A stretch of DNA of 64,000 nt from Arenicellales bacterium (lineage in GTDB: Bacteria > Pseudomonadota > Gammaproteobacteria > Arenicellales > JAJDZL01), in contig OX638343.1 in assembly GCA_951813075.1 (NCBI GenBank), positions 862,149-926,148 on the forward strand, written 5' to 3'. A program made the translations under genes and the position numbers. The notes below the pieces were generated by a model that was not told the DNA's origin, ran no database searches, and saw only the letters and a program-made list of their open reading frames with translations. Of the stretch, positions 1-10,364 are shown one piece after another. Numbering within the stretch: position 1 is the stretch's first letter; every line of letters begins with the position of its first letter.

Positions 1-672
1 ATAAAACTTTGCGAAAGAATGAGATTAAGCCTGCAATTATAGTTAGTGGTACATTTAACACAAGAAATTAACGCGGAAATCTCTGGCGTAACTACCCAAC
101 TATGCCAGATTCATTCCTACCAGTTCCATAACGACAGAAATTAGAAGAATTACCGCCGTTTTTCTTTGATTCTTAAGATTGATTCAAATATAGAGGATCT
201 GGAAAAAAAGTGTGGGCACAAGCACTGAGAGTCATGCAACTGTAATTTTTACATGGTGTGCACTGCCTGAACCGGATAGCCAACCAACACACCCACATCG
301 CAGAATTCATGCATGCATCCGTGGTCGATAGAAAAATTTTACTTCTAGTCTGCTCCAACAGGCGAGGCGGACAGTTGCGCGGCGCTTTGCTACAGTCAAA
401 CCTTACATCATGCCACGAGCAAATTCTGTCGGGCGATTCACCATCTTCGGCTGATGTCTTCCTGTCGACTCCATGTATCTCAGTCAGCGCAGTCGCAATG
501 AGTTTCGCCTGCACCGCAAACACGCACAATGATCCGTGGCAATGTCTACGAATACCACATCAATTATTCGACCTCCTGCTGTCGTGTTCTCGTACACGAT
601 ACTATGCGGAGGCTGAGCATTTATCGGGTCCGTTTTTGGATTCCGAACATTTCTGGAAGTGAATTTCTGTGA
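1..672. other. No recognisable gene
   Basis: This stretch lies downstream of cysS and runs to the window edge. Two overlapping open frames (about 118 and 134 codons, on opposite strands around 173-662) read through it, but neither gives a recognisable protein, domain or convincing ribosome binding site. It may be decayed sequence or belong to a gene outside the window. Confidence 0.5.
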
Positions 673-2097
673 TCAAGTGCGGCGCCACACTGTCGTGCCG
701 TTTGGACGATCCTCAATCTCCACTCCCAACTGAGCCAGCTGATCCCTGATCCGATCCGCGGTTGCAAAATCCCGCTCGTGACGGGCATTTTCCCGCTGCT
801 TGACAAGCACTCCAATACCATCGTTTTTATCGTCCGAAATCCCACCAACTCCTAAAAATCTGGAAGGTTCCATTTGCGCCAAACCCAAAGACCCAGCCAG
901 TTGCAACAAAGTATTTCTTAATATATCAATCCGTTCGGACAATCCAGATTCGACAGATTTGTTCAATTCCCGAACACAATCGAAAATTACCGCGAGACCA
1001 TCTGGCGTGTTGAAATCGTCATCCATTGCGGCGTGAAATCTAGCGCATAGTCGGGAATCTGTTTCGGTAACCGAAGAAGTACCGCTTTCTGCGGCTTTGT
1101 ATAAAGACATATAGATTCGTCTCAATGCAAGTCTTGCATTGTCCAAGCTATCATCACTGTAATTTAGCGGGCTTCGGTAATGGCTGGATAAAAATACATA
1201 CCGCAGGATTTCTCCGATCCTGATCCTGTCGCTATCCATTTCGAGAACTTCTCGAATAGTCAAAAAATTCTGCAATGACTTGGACATTTTTTCAGCGTTG
1301 ATCTGCAAATAGCCGTTGTGCATCCACAGATTTACAAATTTTCCACTACTGACACCTTCAGATTGGGCAATCTCATTTTCGTGATGTGGAAACAGCAGAT
1401 CCATACCTCCGCCATGAATGTCAAAATGGTTGCCAAGCAAACTGGTCGACATCGCTGAGCACTCGATGTGCCAACCTGGTCGTCCATCACCCCAAGGTGA
1501 TGGCCATTTCGGTTCGTCGGGTTTGGAATGCTTCCAAAGAACGAAGTCAATAGGATCTTCCTTTTCCTCATCGGGTTCCACTCGAGCACCGACTCGCAAA
1601 TCATCGAGTTTTTCTCCGGATAGCTGACCGTAGTTTTCGAACATTCGGGTTCGGTAATAGACATCACCATTGTCTGCCGGATAAGCGTAACCTTTCTCAA
1701 CCAAACGAGAAATCATGTCGACAATTTCAGGAATGTATTCTGTAGCACGAGGTTCATAATCCGGTTTTATTATTGACAATGCGTCAAGATCCTCATTCAT
1801 GTATTCAATAAAACGAGTGGTCAAAGACTGAATTGACTCTCCAATATCGTTCGCTCTCTTGATGATCTTGTCGTCAATGTCCGTAATATTTCGGACATAC
1901 CTGACTTGGTAGCCCCGATAGCGAAGATACCGAACTACCGAGTCGAAGGCGACCATGACTCGCGCATGCCCGAGATGACAGTAGTCATACACGGTCATTC
2001 CGCATACATAAATGTCAACACAATTCTCCCTGATCGGAACGAAAATCTCTTTTCGCCGCGTCAGGCTGTTGTAGATTCTAATCGGGTTGTCTTCCAT
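673..2097 (-). CDS. cysS: Cysteinyl-tRNA synthetase
   Basis: Class I aminoacyl-tRNA synthetase that charges tRNA-Cys in the cytoplasm. The 474-residue protein has the HLGH form of the HIGH signature at residues 41-44, the first zinc cysteine at C32 within CGMTVYD, the other zinc ligands in the HIECS and HHENE segments, and a KMSKS loop near residue 270. The C-terminal part reads like the DALR and tRNA-binding region and ends in WRRT. Length is close to the usual 460. It is divergent from lpxH. The ATG at 2097 puts the Rossmann start at the usual distance, so the start is well supported. Confidence 0.97.
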   Translation of the reverse strand: MEDNPIRIYNSLTRRKEIFVPIRENCVDIYVCGMTVYDYCHLGHARVMVAFDSVVRYLRYRGYQVRYVRNITDIDDKIIKRANDIGESIQSLTTRFIEYMNEDLDALSIIKPDYEPRATEYIPEIVDMISRLVEKGYAYPADNGDVYYRTRMFENYGQLSGEKLDDLRVGARVEPDEEKEDPIDFVLWKHSKPDEPKWPSPWGDGRPGWHIECSAMSTSLLGNHFDIHGGGMDLLFPHHENEIAQSEGVSSGKFVNLWMHNGYLQINAEKMSKSLQNFLTIREVLEMDSDRIRIGEILRYVFLSSHYRSPLNYSDDSLDNARLALRRIYMSLYKAAESGTSSVTETDSRLCARFHAAMDDDFNTPDGLAVIFDCVRELNKSVESGLSERIDILRNTLLQLAGSLGLAQMEPSRFLGVGGISDDKNDGIGVLVKQRENARHERDFATADRIRDQLAQLGVEIEDRPNGTTVWRRT

Positions 2098-2348
2098 AAA
2101 TTACCGCAAAAAAGTGTGAGAAATCAAGTCGCTGGCGGAGATTCAGATTCGCAGATTCACACCTGCCACCCAACTGTCCAGGCAGTTGCGGAACCGACTT
2201 GAATTTCGAGAAAACCAAGCGACTAAATGAACATCGGGATCAAGATATCTTTTATCTTGATTCACCCTTGTCTTATTGTACCCAATTGAAATTTAGTGGA
2301 GAATTGCAGATTCTCGAATCCACACAGACGGCCCTTGAATGAAAATTC

Positions 2349-2377
2349 TGACAACAGATAAACAAACACGATTTAAT
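2349..2377 (+). promoter_or_regulatory. Possible sigma70 promoter for lpxH
   Basis: A TGACAA hexamer (2349-2354) and a TTTAAT hexamer (2372-2377) are 17 bases apart and lie about 40 bases upstream of the lpxH start. This is a by-eye match to -35 and -10 boxes only. The rest of the 319-base divergent gap between cysS and lpxH shows nothing else clear. Confidence 0.3.
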
Positions 2378-2416
2378 ATATGAATCGTTGCGGCCCATAT
2401 CCAACACAATTTGCTG

Positions 2417-3148
2417 ATGGCTATCTATCTAATCTCCGACATTCATCTCGACCCCAACAACACCGACACCTACAACAAGTTCCAAAAATATCTCGAATCG
2501 ATCAAGTCCGATGCTGAGTATCTCTATATTCTTGGCGACCTGTTTGAATACTGGATCGGTGATGATGGCTTGGACTTGCTCGGTCACCGGCCTGCGGTCG
2601 ACATACTCCGGGATTTATCCTGCTCGGGAATAAAGATATTCATCATGCATGGAAATCGGGATTTCCTAATCGGCGAAGATTTCGTTGGCCACTTCAATGG
2701 AACGTTGATTCCCGACCCATACAAAATTCAGGTCAAGGATGAACCCATTCTCCTGATGCACGGCGATAGTCTGTGCACCGACGATATCGAACACCAACGT
2801 TACCGGGAAATCGTTCTGAACCCCGAATGGCAGAAGGAGATTCTCAAGCTTTCCCTAAACGAGCGTCATGATCGGGCTCGTAATATGCGCACGCAGAGCA
2901 AGAAGGGAAAGCTTGGCAAGAATGTGGAATTGATGGACGTCAACCTAGACTCCGTGACTGACACCATGCACAAGCATGGGGTACAGACACTGATCCACGG
3001 ACATGTACACCGTACTGCGATTCACAAGCTGAAAGTGAACGGACGTGACGCGTTGCGATACGTGCTCGGCGATTGGGACAGCGGTAAAGACGGCGTTATA
3101 CGAATCGATTCAAATGGTGTAATCAACCTTGACCCGCCCTTTCGTTAA
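2417..3148 (+). CDS. lpxH: UDP-2,3-diacylglucosamine diphosphatase LpxH
   Basis: Peripheral inner-membrane hydrolase of lipid A synthesis that converts UDP-2,3-diacylglucosamine to lipid X. The 243-residue protein shows the calcineurin-like metallophosphatase motifs in order: SDIHL near residue 7, GDLFEYWIGDD near 42, GNRDFLIG near 80, the MHGDSLCTDD block near 115, and GHVHR near 196. I chose the ATG at 2417 because it puts the first motif at the standard N-terminal position; a TTG two codons upstream is also open. It converges on purF with only 8 bases between stops. Its presence shows a Gram-negative outer membrane. Confidence 0.95.
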   Translation: MAIYLISDIHLDPNNTDTYNKFQKYLESIKSDAEYLYILGDLFEYWIGDDGLDLLGHRPAVDILRDLSCSGIKIFIMHGNRDFLIGEDFVGHFNGTLIPDPYKIQVKDEPILLMHGDSLCTDDIEHQRYREIVLNPEWQKEILKLSLNERHDRARNMRTQSKKGKLGKNVELMDVNLDSVTDTMHKHGVQTLIHGHVHRTAIHKLKVNGRDALRYVLGDWDSGKDGVIRIDSNGVINLDPPFR

Positions 3149-3156
3149 TGTGGAAC

Positions 3157-4677
3157 TCAGCCAACAGCATGCTTCGCAGTGAACTCAAGTAACGATGCAC
3201 CTTCCATCTCGCGGTTGGAATCTTTTCTTTCCTCACTGATCTTGGACAGATACTCAGGTAAGACATCCCCTGTAACATATTCACCGCTGAAAACCGAAGT
3301 CTCGAATTTGCCAACATCTGAATTCGTCGTCCGAACCGACTCGATCAGATCTTCCAAACGCTGGTAAAGGACAAAGTCCGCACCAATCCACTCGCAAACC
3401 TCAGCAGAGTTGCGATTTGTCGCAACTAATTCTTCCGGACTGGGGATGTCAATTCCATATACATTCGGATATCGTACTGGCGGTGCCGCGGAGGCGAGAT
3501 AGACCGATTTGGCGCCAGCCTCGCGGGCTCGTCGGACGATTTGCTTCGCGGTGGTGCCACGGACGATCGAATCATCCACCAGCAGCACATTCTTGTTCTC
3601 AAATTCCAGATTGATAGCATTCAACTTGTGCCTTACCGAATACTTCCTTTGTGCCTGCTGAGGCATGATGAATGTACGGTCAAAGTATCGGTTTTTGATA
3701 AATCCTTCCCGGTACTTCACGCCGATCGTATGAGCCAATTGCAACGCCGCGGCACGGCTGGTGTCTGGTACTGGCATCACCACATCGATATCGTGATTTG
3801 GAAATTCCTCCAAGAAGCGTTTTCCCAACCACTCTCCCATCCGCAAACGAGTTTTGTAGACGGAGATCCGGTCAATCATCGAATCAGGTCTGGAAAGATA
3901 GACATACTCAAAAATGCATGGCGACGGACTGGCATCTAGGGCACACTGCCTGCTGTGAATATTACCGTCCATATCCACAAAGATTGCCTCGCCGGGCGAA
4001 ACATCCCTTTCGATGTCGTATTGCATAACATTCAAAACAACACTTTCGGAAGCAAATGCAAAATCCTTACTGCCATTGACTTCACGAGTGCCATAAATCA
4101 ACGGACGAATTCCGTTCTTATCGCGAAACGCCAGAATTCCAAATCCAACGATCAATACAGTGACGGAAAACGCACCTTTGCAACGCCTGAACACCTTTTC
4201 AACTGCATGAAAAATATGTTTAGGTCGCAGTTCTCCACCCGTCTTACGGACTTTTGTCGAAAGTTCGTATGCAAGTACATTGAGCATGATTTCGGAGTCG
4301 GAACTGGTGTTGATCTGACGTCGATCGCCCTTAAACACTTGCTCACCCAATTCTATCGCATTGATAAGGTTGCCATTGTGGGCTAGTGCGATACCAAAAG
4401 GCGAATTGACGTAGAATGGCTGGCACTCCGCCTCCGTATTCGCGCCGGCGGTCGGATATCGGACATGACCGATTCCTGCAGACCCTTTCAGATCATGCAG
4501 GGACTCTGTGGAAAACACATCCCTCACCAACCCTCGCCCAGTTCGTGAATAAACTCGCTGTCCATCGCTTGTTACGATACCGGCAGCATCCTGCCCCCGA
4601 TGCTGAAGAATCGTCAGAGCCTCATAGATCTCGTGCCCTGTCGCGCCCCCAGTGAGCATTGCAACCACGCCACACAT
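3157..4677 (-). CDS. purF: Amidophosphoribosyltransferase PurF
   Basis: Catalyses the first committed step of purine synthesis, transferring glutamine-derived ammonia to PRPP. The 506-residue protein begins MCGVVAML, so Cys2 is exposed as the glutaminase nucleophile after Met removal and there is no propeptide, as in the E. coli-type enzyme. The HNGNL glutamine-site motif is present in the N-terminal half, and the PRPP-binding loop VLLVDDSIVRGTT lies in the C-terminal half. It follows cvpA, the arrangement typical of gammaproteobacteria. Confidence 0.97.
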   Translation of the reverse strand: MCGVVAMLTGGATGHEIYEALTILQHRGQDAAGIVTSDGQRVYSRTGRGLVRDVFSTESLHDLKGSAGIGHVRYPTAGANTEAECQPFYVNSPFGIALAHNGNLINAIELGEQVFKGDRRQINTSSDSEIMLNVLAYELSTKVRKTGGELRPKHIFHAVEKVFRRCKGAFSVTVLIVGFGILAFRDKNGIRPLIYGTREVNGSKDFAFASESVVLNVMQYDIERDVSPGEAIFVDMDGNIHSRQCALDASPSPCIFEYVYLSRPDSMIDRISVYKTRLRMGEWLGKRFLEEFPNHDIDVVMPVPDTSRAAALQLAHTIGVKYREGFIKNRYFDRTFIMPQQAQRKYSVRHKLNAINLEFENKNVLLVDDSIVRGTTAKQIVRRAREAGAKSVYLASAAPPVRYPNVYGIDIPSPEELVATNRNSAEVCEWIGADFVLYQRLEDLIESVRTTNSDVGKFETSVFSGEYVTGDVLPEYLSKISEERKDSNREMEGASLLEFTAKHAVG

Positions 4678-4752
4678 GCCATTACTCCGTCAGATGAAAT
4701 TGTTGAAAGTTACCAAAGAGTAGTTGATTGAACTGCCTGTCATTCGCACTTG

Positions 4753-5223
4753 TCAGACCTCGCTGACTCTGGTAATTAACTGTTGAATATCCAGCACCCA
4801 TGGTTCAATGATCGGCAACAGAATGGAATCCTGCCACAGCGGCTGATCCACCCCCAGCAAAAAAGCTACTGCGACAGCCAGCAGCAGAACAATCACTACA
4901 CCACGTACAATACCAAATGCCGCTCCCAAAGTCCTGTCTACACCGACAAGTCCATCAGAACTAATCGCTCCAGCCACAATATACCCGATCGTCGACATCA
5001 AAAACAGAACGAGGAAAAATACACCAAGATGTGCAACAATTACTCCTACCGTTGGCGTTAGATTCCAACTTTCCAGCATCGGAACTGCCAATGCTCCGAA
5101 TTTCCAGGTTATCCAGACTGCCACTGCCCAAGACGTTACTGATAGAAATGATCGTACAAATCCACGGTACGCTCCGATCAGCAACGACAGGACCACTACG
5201 ACAACCAAACCGATGTCGATCAT
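4753..5223 (-). CDS. cvpA: CvpA family inner-membrane protein
   Basis: Small integral membrane protein of about 156 residues with four hydrophobic helices (roughly residues 1-20, 25-45, 60-85 and 100-125). CvpA is known from colicin V production in E. coli and is commonly cotranscribed with purF; its biochemical role is poorly defined. The ATG at 5223 (MIDIGLVVV) is preferred over an upstream TTG because the protein should open directly with the first transmembrane helix. It sits directly upstream of purF. Confidence 0.9.
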   Translation of the reverse strand: MIDIGLVVVVVLSLLIGAYRGFVRSFLSVTSWAVAVWITWKFGALAVPMLESWNLTPTVGVIVAHLGVFFLVLFLMSTIGYIVAGAISSDGLVGVDRTLGAAFGIVRGVVIVLLLAVAVAFLLGVDQPLWQDSILLPIIEPWVLDIQQLITRVSEV

Positions 5224-5393
5224 GAATGAAGACAAGGATAGTTACCGCAATACTATGGTGATCAAACGTGTGCTTTTATTCAACAGGTGTCGAATGAACG
5301 CTCCATGAGACTGATTCATTCTGGCAACAAGTATCTAACATTACGAAACTGGATAGCAAACAAAAAAATCAGAATGTTGAAAATATGCGGAAA

Positions 5394-6410
5394 TTACGAC
5401 CCTACTCTGACTAGATACGCGTCCTTTATATTCAATTCCTGCGCAATTCTACCTTTCGCGGTCTGGGCGGTGTTTTCGTCTTGATATGGACCCACCAACA
5501 ACACGTTGAAATCTGTTTCTCGCGTGACAACAACTGACAATTTTAGTTTTTCCACACGCAATTTATTCGCTTTCGCATTAGCCAAATTCTTGTAGGATCC
5601 AACTCGCACATACCATCCTTGCTCGACCGCAGACTCCTCAGCCACTGGTTCTGTCGAGGTTGACACGCTGTCGATTATCGCACTGGAAGTGCTGCCTGCC
5701 ATCGCCACTTTGTTCGTTTCAATTTCGGCATACTTCAGGAAACTGCCGTCAAGCTTAAATTTTGAATTCAGCTCAGATTGAACTTTCTTCGCTTCCGACT
5801 CAGTCAGATAAGGACCGACGAGAACAAGATTCATCCCGTCATCGCTTTTGAGAACTCTCGCCGGAAAAAGCGCCTTTGAAATTTCCGTTTGTTTGAGTTC
5901 TGCGTTCTCGACTTTCGAAAAAGCTGCAACTTGGATAAACAGCGCAAGTTCGGATGGTTTTGTAGTAGATGGAGTTTGCGTGCGTGTAGCATCCTCGGTC
6001 GTAAGCGGGTCACCACTATCAGTCGCAGTTGGAGTACTGGAAGTCTGAACGGATGCCGACGTGTCGGTAGATTCGTTGTTATAGACAATGGATGATCTTT
6101 TTGGTTCGGACTCAACAATTTCGGGTTGCGCGGGCGCTTGTGAGTCAGAATCAGCATCCAATTCAATACTTGGGCTCTTTGTAGCAACATCGGTTTGTTC
6201 ACTCTTCGGATCAGTTGAACTGTCAGACAGAACAGCCACAGCTTGCTGTTCAGCCAGCTCAATACCTATTTGCTTTTGAACGGATTCCGAGGGTTCAAGC
6301 ACAAGGAATACAACAATCACCACAGCAGCGGCCCAAACCACTGACCCCACGATAATGTTTCTCATCCAATTTGTACGATCAGGTTTCTTTGGAGAGAATT
6401 TATTGTTCAT
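5394..6410 (-). CDS. dedD: DedD-like cell-division protein with two SPOR domains
   Basis: A bitopic inner-membrane protein: a short basic N-terminus, one transmembrane helix at about residues 18-40, a long Ser/Thr/Glu/Pro-rich linker, then two SPOR-type peptidoglycan-binding repeats (about residues 158-225 and 262-338), each with an F/Y-V-x-VG(A)F/Y start and an LLVGPY-type core. SPOR domains bind denuded septal glycan, so a division or envelope role is likely. E. coli DedD is shorter and has one SPOR domain, so the first repeat here is unusual or divergent. Its ATG overlaps the folC stop, and position between folC and cvpA is the standard DedD position. Confidence 0.88.
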   Translation of the reverse strand: MNNKFSPKKPDRTNWMRNIIVGSVVWAAAVVIVVFLVLEPSESVQKQIGIELAEQQAVAVLSDSSTDPKSEQTDVATKSPSIELDADSDSQAPAQPEIVESEPKRSSIVYNNESTDTSASVQTSSTPTATDSGDPLTTEDATRTQTPSTTKPSELALFIQVAAFSKVENAELKQTEISKALFPARVLKSDDGMNLVLVGPYLTESEAKKVQSELNSKFKLDGSFLKYAEIETNKVAMAGSTSSAIIDSVSTSTEPVAEESAVEQGWYVRVGSYKNLANAKANKLRVEKLKLSVVVTRETDFNVLLVGPYQDENTAQTAKGRIAQELNIKDAYLVRVGS

Positions 6411-7756
6411 GACCCAAGATCACCTCGATAACTGTCAATAATCTCTCCAACTGTAAGGAAAGACCCAAATACCACAATTCTGTCCTCGCTACCCGCGGCT
6501 GCGATCGCCACATCAAATGCCTGCTTTACGTCATAGTGCAGCTGAACTGCGACATTGTCGCCCAGTACTGGCTGTACCCTGCGAAACAGTTTTCTTGCTG
6601 TAATGCCACGCTCATCGTGAATGCCACAAAGATGCCATTCGTCAATGCAGGACTTGATACAGTCAACCATCACCTCAATCGGTTTCTCGGACAGAACCGA
6701 CATCAGTGCGAATTCGCGTCCCGCGATGGGATTGCTATGAAGATAGTCTTTCAATTCTTTTACAGACTCAATATTGTGAGCAACATCCAAGAGTACCTGC
6801 GGGTTGTGCTGAACCACCTGTAACCGGCCGTCAAGCCTCGCGTTTTGAAGACCCAAACGAACAGATTCATCCGGGATATCGAAAAACTTTCGCGCCATGA
6901 CGGCCACCGTGGCGGCACCCGCAGCGTTGTCGCGCTGACATCGGCCAGGAATAGATGGATACGGTAAATCGGAAATATCGGATTCGTGTCGGCTTGCAGA
7001 AAATCTCAAATTCCATTTGGTCGCGCCTGAATCAATATGAAAATCCTCACCATTCAGCAAAATGTCAAGCGACAGCTCGTCTGCAACTTTGCGTACGGAT
7101 TCAGGTAGATCGGTGTCAGTGCACACCGCCAATTGATCTTTTCGCAAAATCCCTGCTTTTTCATATCCAATTTGTTCCCTGGTGCTACCCAGCCACTTTT
7201 CGTGATCTATACCAATTGACGTGATGCATGCCAAATCGGCTTCAAGTGCATTCACTGCATCTTTTCTCCCACCGAGACCAACTTCCAAGATTGCAACATC
7301 AACTGAATTTCTCATGAAACAATCAACCGCAATTGCGGTACCGTACTCGAAAAAAGTCAATGGAACACTTGCGCGCAATTCCTCCACACGTTTGAATTCT
7401 TCCAGCAGTTCTGCGTTTGAGATGACATTACCGTCGATAATAAACCGCTCGTTGAAGTGTACCAGATGAGGCGATGTGTAAAGCCCGGTCCTATAGCCCG
7501 CGTGTCGGAAAATCGATTCGAGCATGGTCGCGACCGACCCCTTTCCGTTGGTGCCAGCCACACTGACAACCTTGAATGGAATCGAGCCCGACGTAATGCG
7601 ATCAATCACCGACCCGATCCGGTCCAATGTCAAATCCATCGTCCGATAGTGCAGCAATTGAATATGTCGTATCCATGCATCCAATTCTGCATCGGATTTC
7701 AGCCGTAAATTTATGACGGCACTGTCTTCGCGATCTGAATATTCAGTCTGCTGCAT
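6407..7756 (-). CDS. folC: Folylpolyglutamate/dihydrofolate synthase FolC
   Basis: Mur-ligase family enzyme that makes dihydrofolate from dihydropteroate and adds glutamates to folates. The 449-residue protein has the ATP-binding loop VAGTNGKGS at residues 66-74, the central ligase domain with an [11 protein letters not shown] block, and a C-terminal domain with DVAHN. It overlaps accD by 14 bases upstream and dedD by 4 bases downstream, so the genes are translationally linked. Confidence 0.96.
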   Translation of the reverse strand: MQQTEYSDREDSAVINLRLKSDAELDAWIRHIQLLHYRTMDLTLDRIGSVIDRITSGSIPFKVVSVAGTNGKGSVATMLESIFRHAGYRTGLYTSPHLVHFNERFIIDGNVISNAELLEEFKRVEELRASVPLTFFEYGTAIAVDCFMRNSVDVAILEVGLGGRKDAVNALEADLACITSIGIDHEKWLGSTREQIGYEKAGILRKDQLAVCTDTDLPESVRKVADELSLDILLNGEDFHIDSGATKWNLRFSASRHESDISDLPYPSIPGRCQRDNAAGAATVAVMARKFFDIPDESVRLGLQNARLDGRLQVVQHNPQVLLDVAHNIESVKELKDYLHSNPIAGREFALMSVLSEKPIEVMVDCIKSCIDEWHLCGIHDERGITARKLFRRVQPVLGDNVAVQLHYDVKQAFDVAIAAAGSEDRIVVFGSFLTVGEIIDSYRGDLGS

Positions 7757-8627
7757 GTTTTAACCCATTCGAAAGGCCAGTTGTCAGAGTTTTCAAAATT
7801 CCGTGAATCTCGCTACGAAGCTCGCGTCGATCAACCACCATATCAAGCGCTCCGTGGCTTAAATGGAATTCCGCGCGCTGAAAGCCATCTGGAAGCGATT
7901 CTCGAACTGTCTGCTCAATCACACGCTGCCCAGCAAAGCCAATCAATGCTTTCGGTTCTGCAATGATAATGTCTCCCAGCATCGCCAAACTTGCTGAAAC
8001 TCCACCCATCGTCGGATCAGTGAGTACTGAGATGTAAGGTAGCTCGGCATTGCGCAGTTCGTTGACAGCGGCTGTCGTTTTTGCCATCTGCATGAGCGAA
8101 AACATCGCTTCCTGCATGCGCGCGCCGCCACTTGCCGAAAAACAGATCAGCGGCATTGAGTCTTGCAAACTCGCCTTGACAGCATGCACAAAACGCTCTC
8201 CGACAACCGAACCCATTGAGCCTCCGAGAAACTCGAATTCAAATGCGGCAACAACTACGGGCATCTCCATCAGATTCCCTTTTGCCACAAGTAACGCATC
8301 CAGTTGACCGGTTCTCTTTTGTGCCTCACTCAAACGGTCTTTATATTTTTTCTTGTCGCGGAATCTCAACGTATCCACGGGTTTGACATCCCCTGCCAGC
8401 ATCTCCGCGGTATCCTCATCCAGGAACGAATTAATTCTGGTTTTTGCATCCATTCGCATGTGGTGATCACATTTGGGACAGACATGAAGATTACGACCAA
8501 GCTCTTCCTGATAGAGTACTTCGGTACACTCCGAGCACTTGACCCAGATTCCTTCAGGCACCCCTTTCTTGGATAAGCTCGCGCCTGACTTGATTTTCGG
8601 CGGAAGTAGTTTAGTGAACCAATTCAT
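7743..8627 (-). CDS. accD: Acetyl-CoA carboxylase carboxyltransferase subunit beta
   Basis: Beta half of the carboxyltransferase that transfers CO2 from biotin to acetyl-CoA to make malonyl-CoA. The 294-residue protein has the bacterial AccD zinc ribbon with cysteines C31, C34, C50 and C53 and the crotonase-like carboxyltransferase fold after it, including GGARMQE and [11 protein letters not shown]. It lies between trpF and folC with overlaps at both ends, as in many gammaproteobacteria. Confidence 0.97.
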   Translation of the reverse strand: MNWFTKLLPPKIKSGASLSKKGVPEGIWVKCSECTEVLYQEELGRNLHVCPKCDHHMRMDAKTRINSFLDEDTAEMLAGDVKPVDTLRFRDKKKYKDRLSEAQKRTGQLDALLVAKGNLMEMPVVVAAFEFEFLGGSMGSVVGERFVHAVKASLQDSMPLICFSASGGARMQEAMFSLMQMAKTTAAVNELRNAELPYISVLTDPTMGGVSASLAMLGDIIIAEPKALIGFAGQRVIEQTVRESLPDGFQRAEFHLSHGALDMVVDRRELRSEIHGILKTLTTGLSNGLKHAAD

Positions 8628-9313
8628 GCCGCGGTTGAGCCAACTGACCGATCAGTACTTCGCACAGTCGAAAAAAATTCGCTGATCGCATGCCTGTTCT
8701 TGATACCGGGACTGAACTCAACACCTGTACTGACATCCACCGCGTCGGGCTGAACATATTCGATGGCCTCAAGCACATTCCCGGTATGAAGCCCACCGGC
8801 AAGAATAACCGGCTTTTCAAAAGAAGGTAGCAGGTTCCACGAAAATGTCAGACCTGTTCCCCCGACCTTATCCGCCAGATAGGCATCAAACAGCAATGCG
8901 CTGGCATCGTGGTATATGTCGCCTGCTTTTTCCACTTGTTCAGCGCTTCGAACACGAAATGCCTTGATGAATGGAATACCCGACTCGCGGCATCGCTCGG
9001 GCGATTCGTTGCCATGAAATTGGATGAAACTCGGTCTGACAACGGAAACAATCTCATCGAGCAGTTGATCGTCGGGGTCAACGACAACCGCGACCGACGC
9101 GACCGATTCGGACAGATGATCTGTAATCGCTTTGACCTTGCTGCTGCTCATGTTACGCTTGCTAGGGCTATAAAAAACAAAACCAAGTGCATGTGCCCCA
9201 CACTTGGATGCATGAACTGCGTCTTCCAGTCTGGTAATGCCACAAACTTTGACCTGCGTCTGAACACCTTCTGACAGGCTGCTTGAATCAAGAAAACGAA
9301 CAGATCGTTTCAT
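8624..9313 (-). CDS. trpF: Phosphoribosylanthranilate isomerase
   Basis: TIM-barrel isomerase of tryptophan synthesis (PRA to CdRP). The 229-residue protein has KVCGITR with the catalytic cysteine at C24, the QFHGNE strand, and the ILAGGL phosphate-binding segment near the C-terminus. It is monofunctional and not fused to trpC. The start at 9313 adds about 18 residues before the first barrel strand, so a later start is possible. It overlaps accD by 4 bases. trpB and trpA lie nearby but on the other strand. Confidence 0.95.
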   Translation of the reverse strand: MKRSVRFLDSSSLSEGVQTQVKVCGITRLEDAVHASKCGAHALGFVFYSPSKRNMSSSKVKAITDHLSESVASVAVVVDPDDQLLDEIVSVVRPSFIQFHGNESPERCRESGIPFIKAFRVRSAEQVEKAGDIYHDASALLFDAYLADKVGGTGLTFSWNLLPSFEKPVILAGGLHTGNVLEAIEYVQPDAVDVSTGVEFSPGIKNRHAISEFFSTVRSTDRSVGSTAA

Positions 9314-9503
9314 TGCGGATTGATGTGATAAAGATTGGAGTTTCAGATTAGGAATGCTCGACGTGATTAGAGCCGGCTAACGATGAATCGGGAGACAGTT
9401 ACTCATCAAATTCTTGATACTGATGATTATATGAAAACAACAGATTGTCGATAATCTCATTTGCGAGATTTTTGTTGCAGTGGAACTCCCTCAAATTCGC
9501 CGA

Positions 9504-10283
9504 TTACCAAAATCTGCAAGCCGCCGGTGACTCAGGCAAAGAGAACTCTTCCGGATAACTTACACCAATAAAATACAATCCGTCCGCTGGGGCTGTGACA
9601 CCGGCTTTCGTCCGATCCTTGCCAGCCATCACTTCACGCATCCAATTCGGATCGCGATCTCCACTGCCAACCGCCAGCAAAGTACCAGTGATATTACGAA
9701 CCATGTGATGCAGAAATCCGTTTGCCTCGATATCAATCCAGACCCAGTCATCGTTTCTTTTCACTTCTGCAGTGATGACACGTTTCGTGGATACCTTGTT
9801 CGAGCATTGCGCAGAGCGAAACGCGCTGAAGTCGTGCTCGCCTTCCAGCATCCGCGCACATTCGTTCATTGTCGCTACATTCAACTGGCGGGGATACCAA
9901 CCAGTCTTGCCGATCAGGAATCCTGGACGAACTCTGCGATTCAATAATATGTAGCGATATTTGCGGCTGAGCGCGCTGAAGCGGGCGTGAAACGCTTCCG
10001 GTACTGCAGTTGTCCAGATCAGGCTGATACCTTCGGGTAATTTCGAGTTTATTCCCATCACCCAGGAATGTTTGGACCTCTCACTTGTGGTGTCGAAGTG
10101 AAAGATCTGGCCACAAGCATGCACACCAGAGTCCGTTCGTCCGGCACCGTGCACTCGGACCCTGTGATCAGCAATCTGGGATGCAGCCGATTCCAACGCC
10201 TCCTGCACCGTGAATTGGCCATGCTGAATCTGCCAACCACAGAATCTGGATCCATCATATTCGACACAGCCCGCAATTCTCAT
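9504..10283 (-). CDS. truA: tRNA pseudouridine(38-40) synthase TruA
   Basis: Makes pseudouridine at positions 38-40 of the tRNA anticodon arm. The 259-residue protein has the family signature GRTDSGVHA with catalytic Asp at D51, and the MVRNITGTLL block in the C-terminal half. It is divergent from trpB with an 81-base gap and precedes trpF by 190 bases. Confidence 0.97.
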   Translation of the reverse strand: MRIAGCVEYDGSRFCGWQIQHGQFTVQEALESAASQIADHRVRVHGAGRTDSGVHACGQIFHFDTTSERSKHSWVMGINSKLPEGISLIWTTAVPEAFHARFSALSRKYRYILLNRRVRPGFLIGKTGWYPRQLNVATMNECARMLEGEHDFSAFRSAQCSNKVSTKRVITAEVKRNDDWVWIDIEANGFLHHMVRNITGTLLAVGSGDRDPNWMREVMAGKDRTKAGVTAPADGLYFIGVSYPEEFSLPESPAACRFW

Positions 10284-10364
10284 TTCCGTGTAACCTGCAA
10301 GTGTTTCAATTGTTCGTTGAGTATAATTCTGACAAACTAATTTTATCGTGACAGGTCACTACGA

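Noticed and set aside
173..662. Two overlapping frames of 118 and 134 codons
   Set aside because: They oppose each other, match no family I know and lack ribosome sites.
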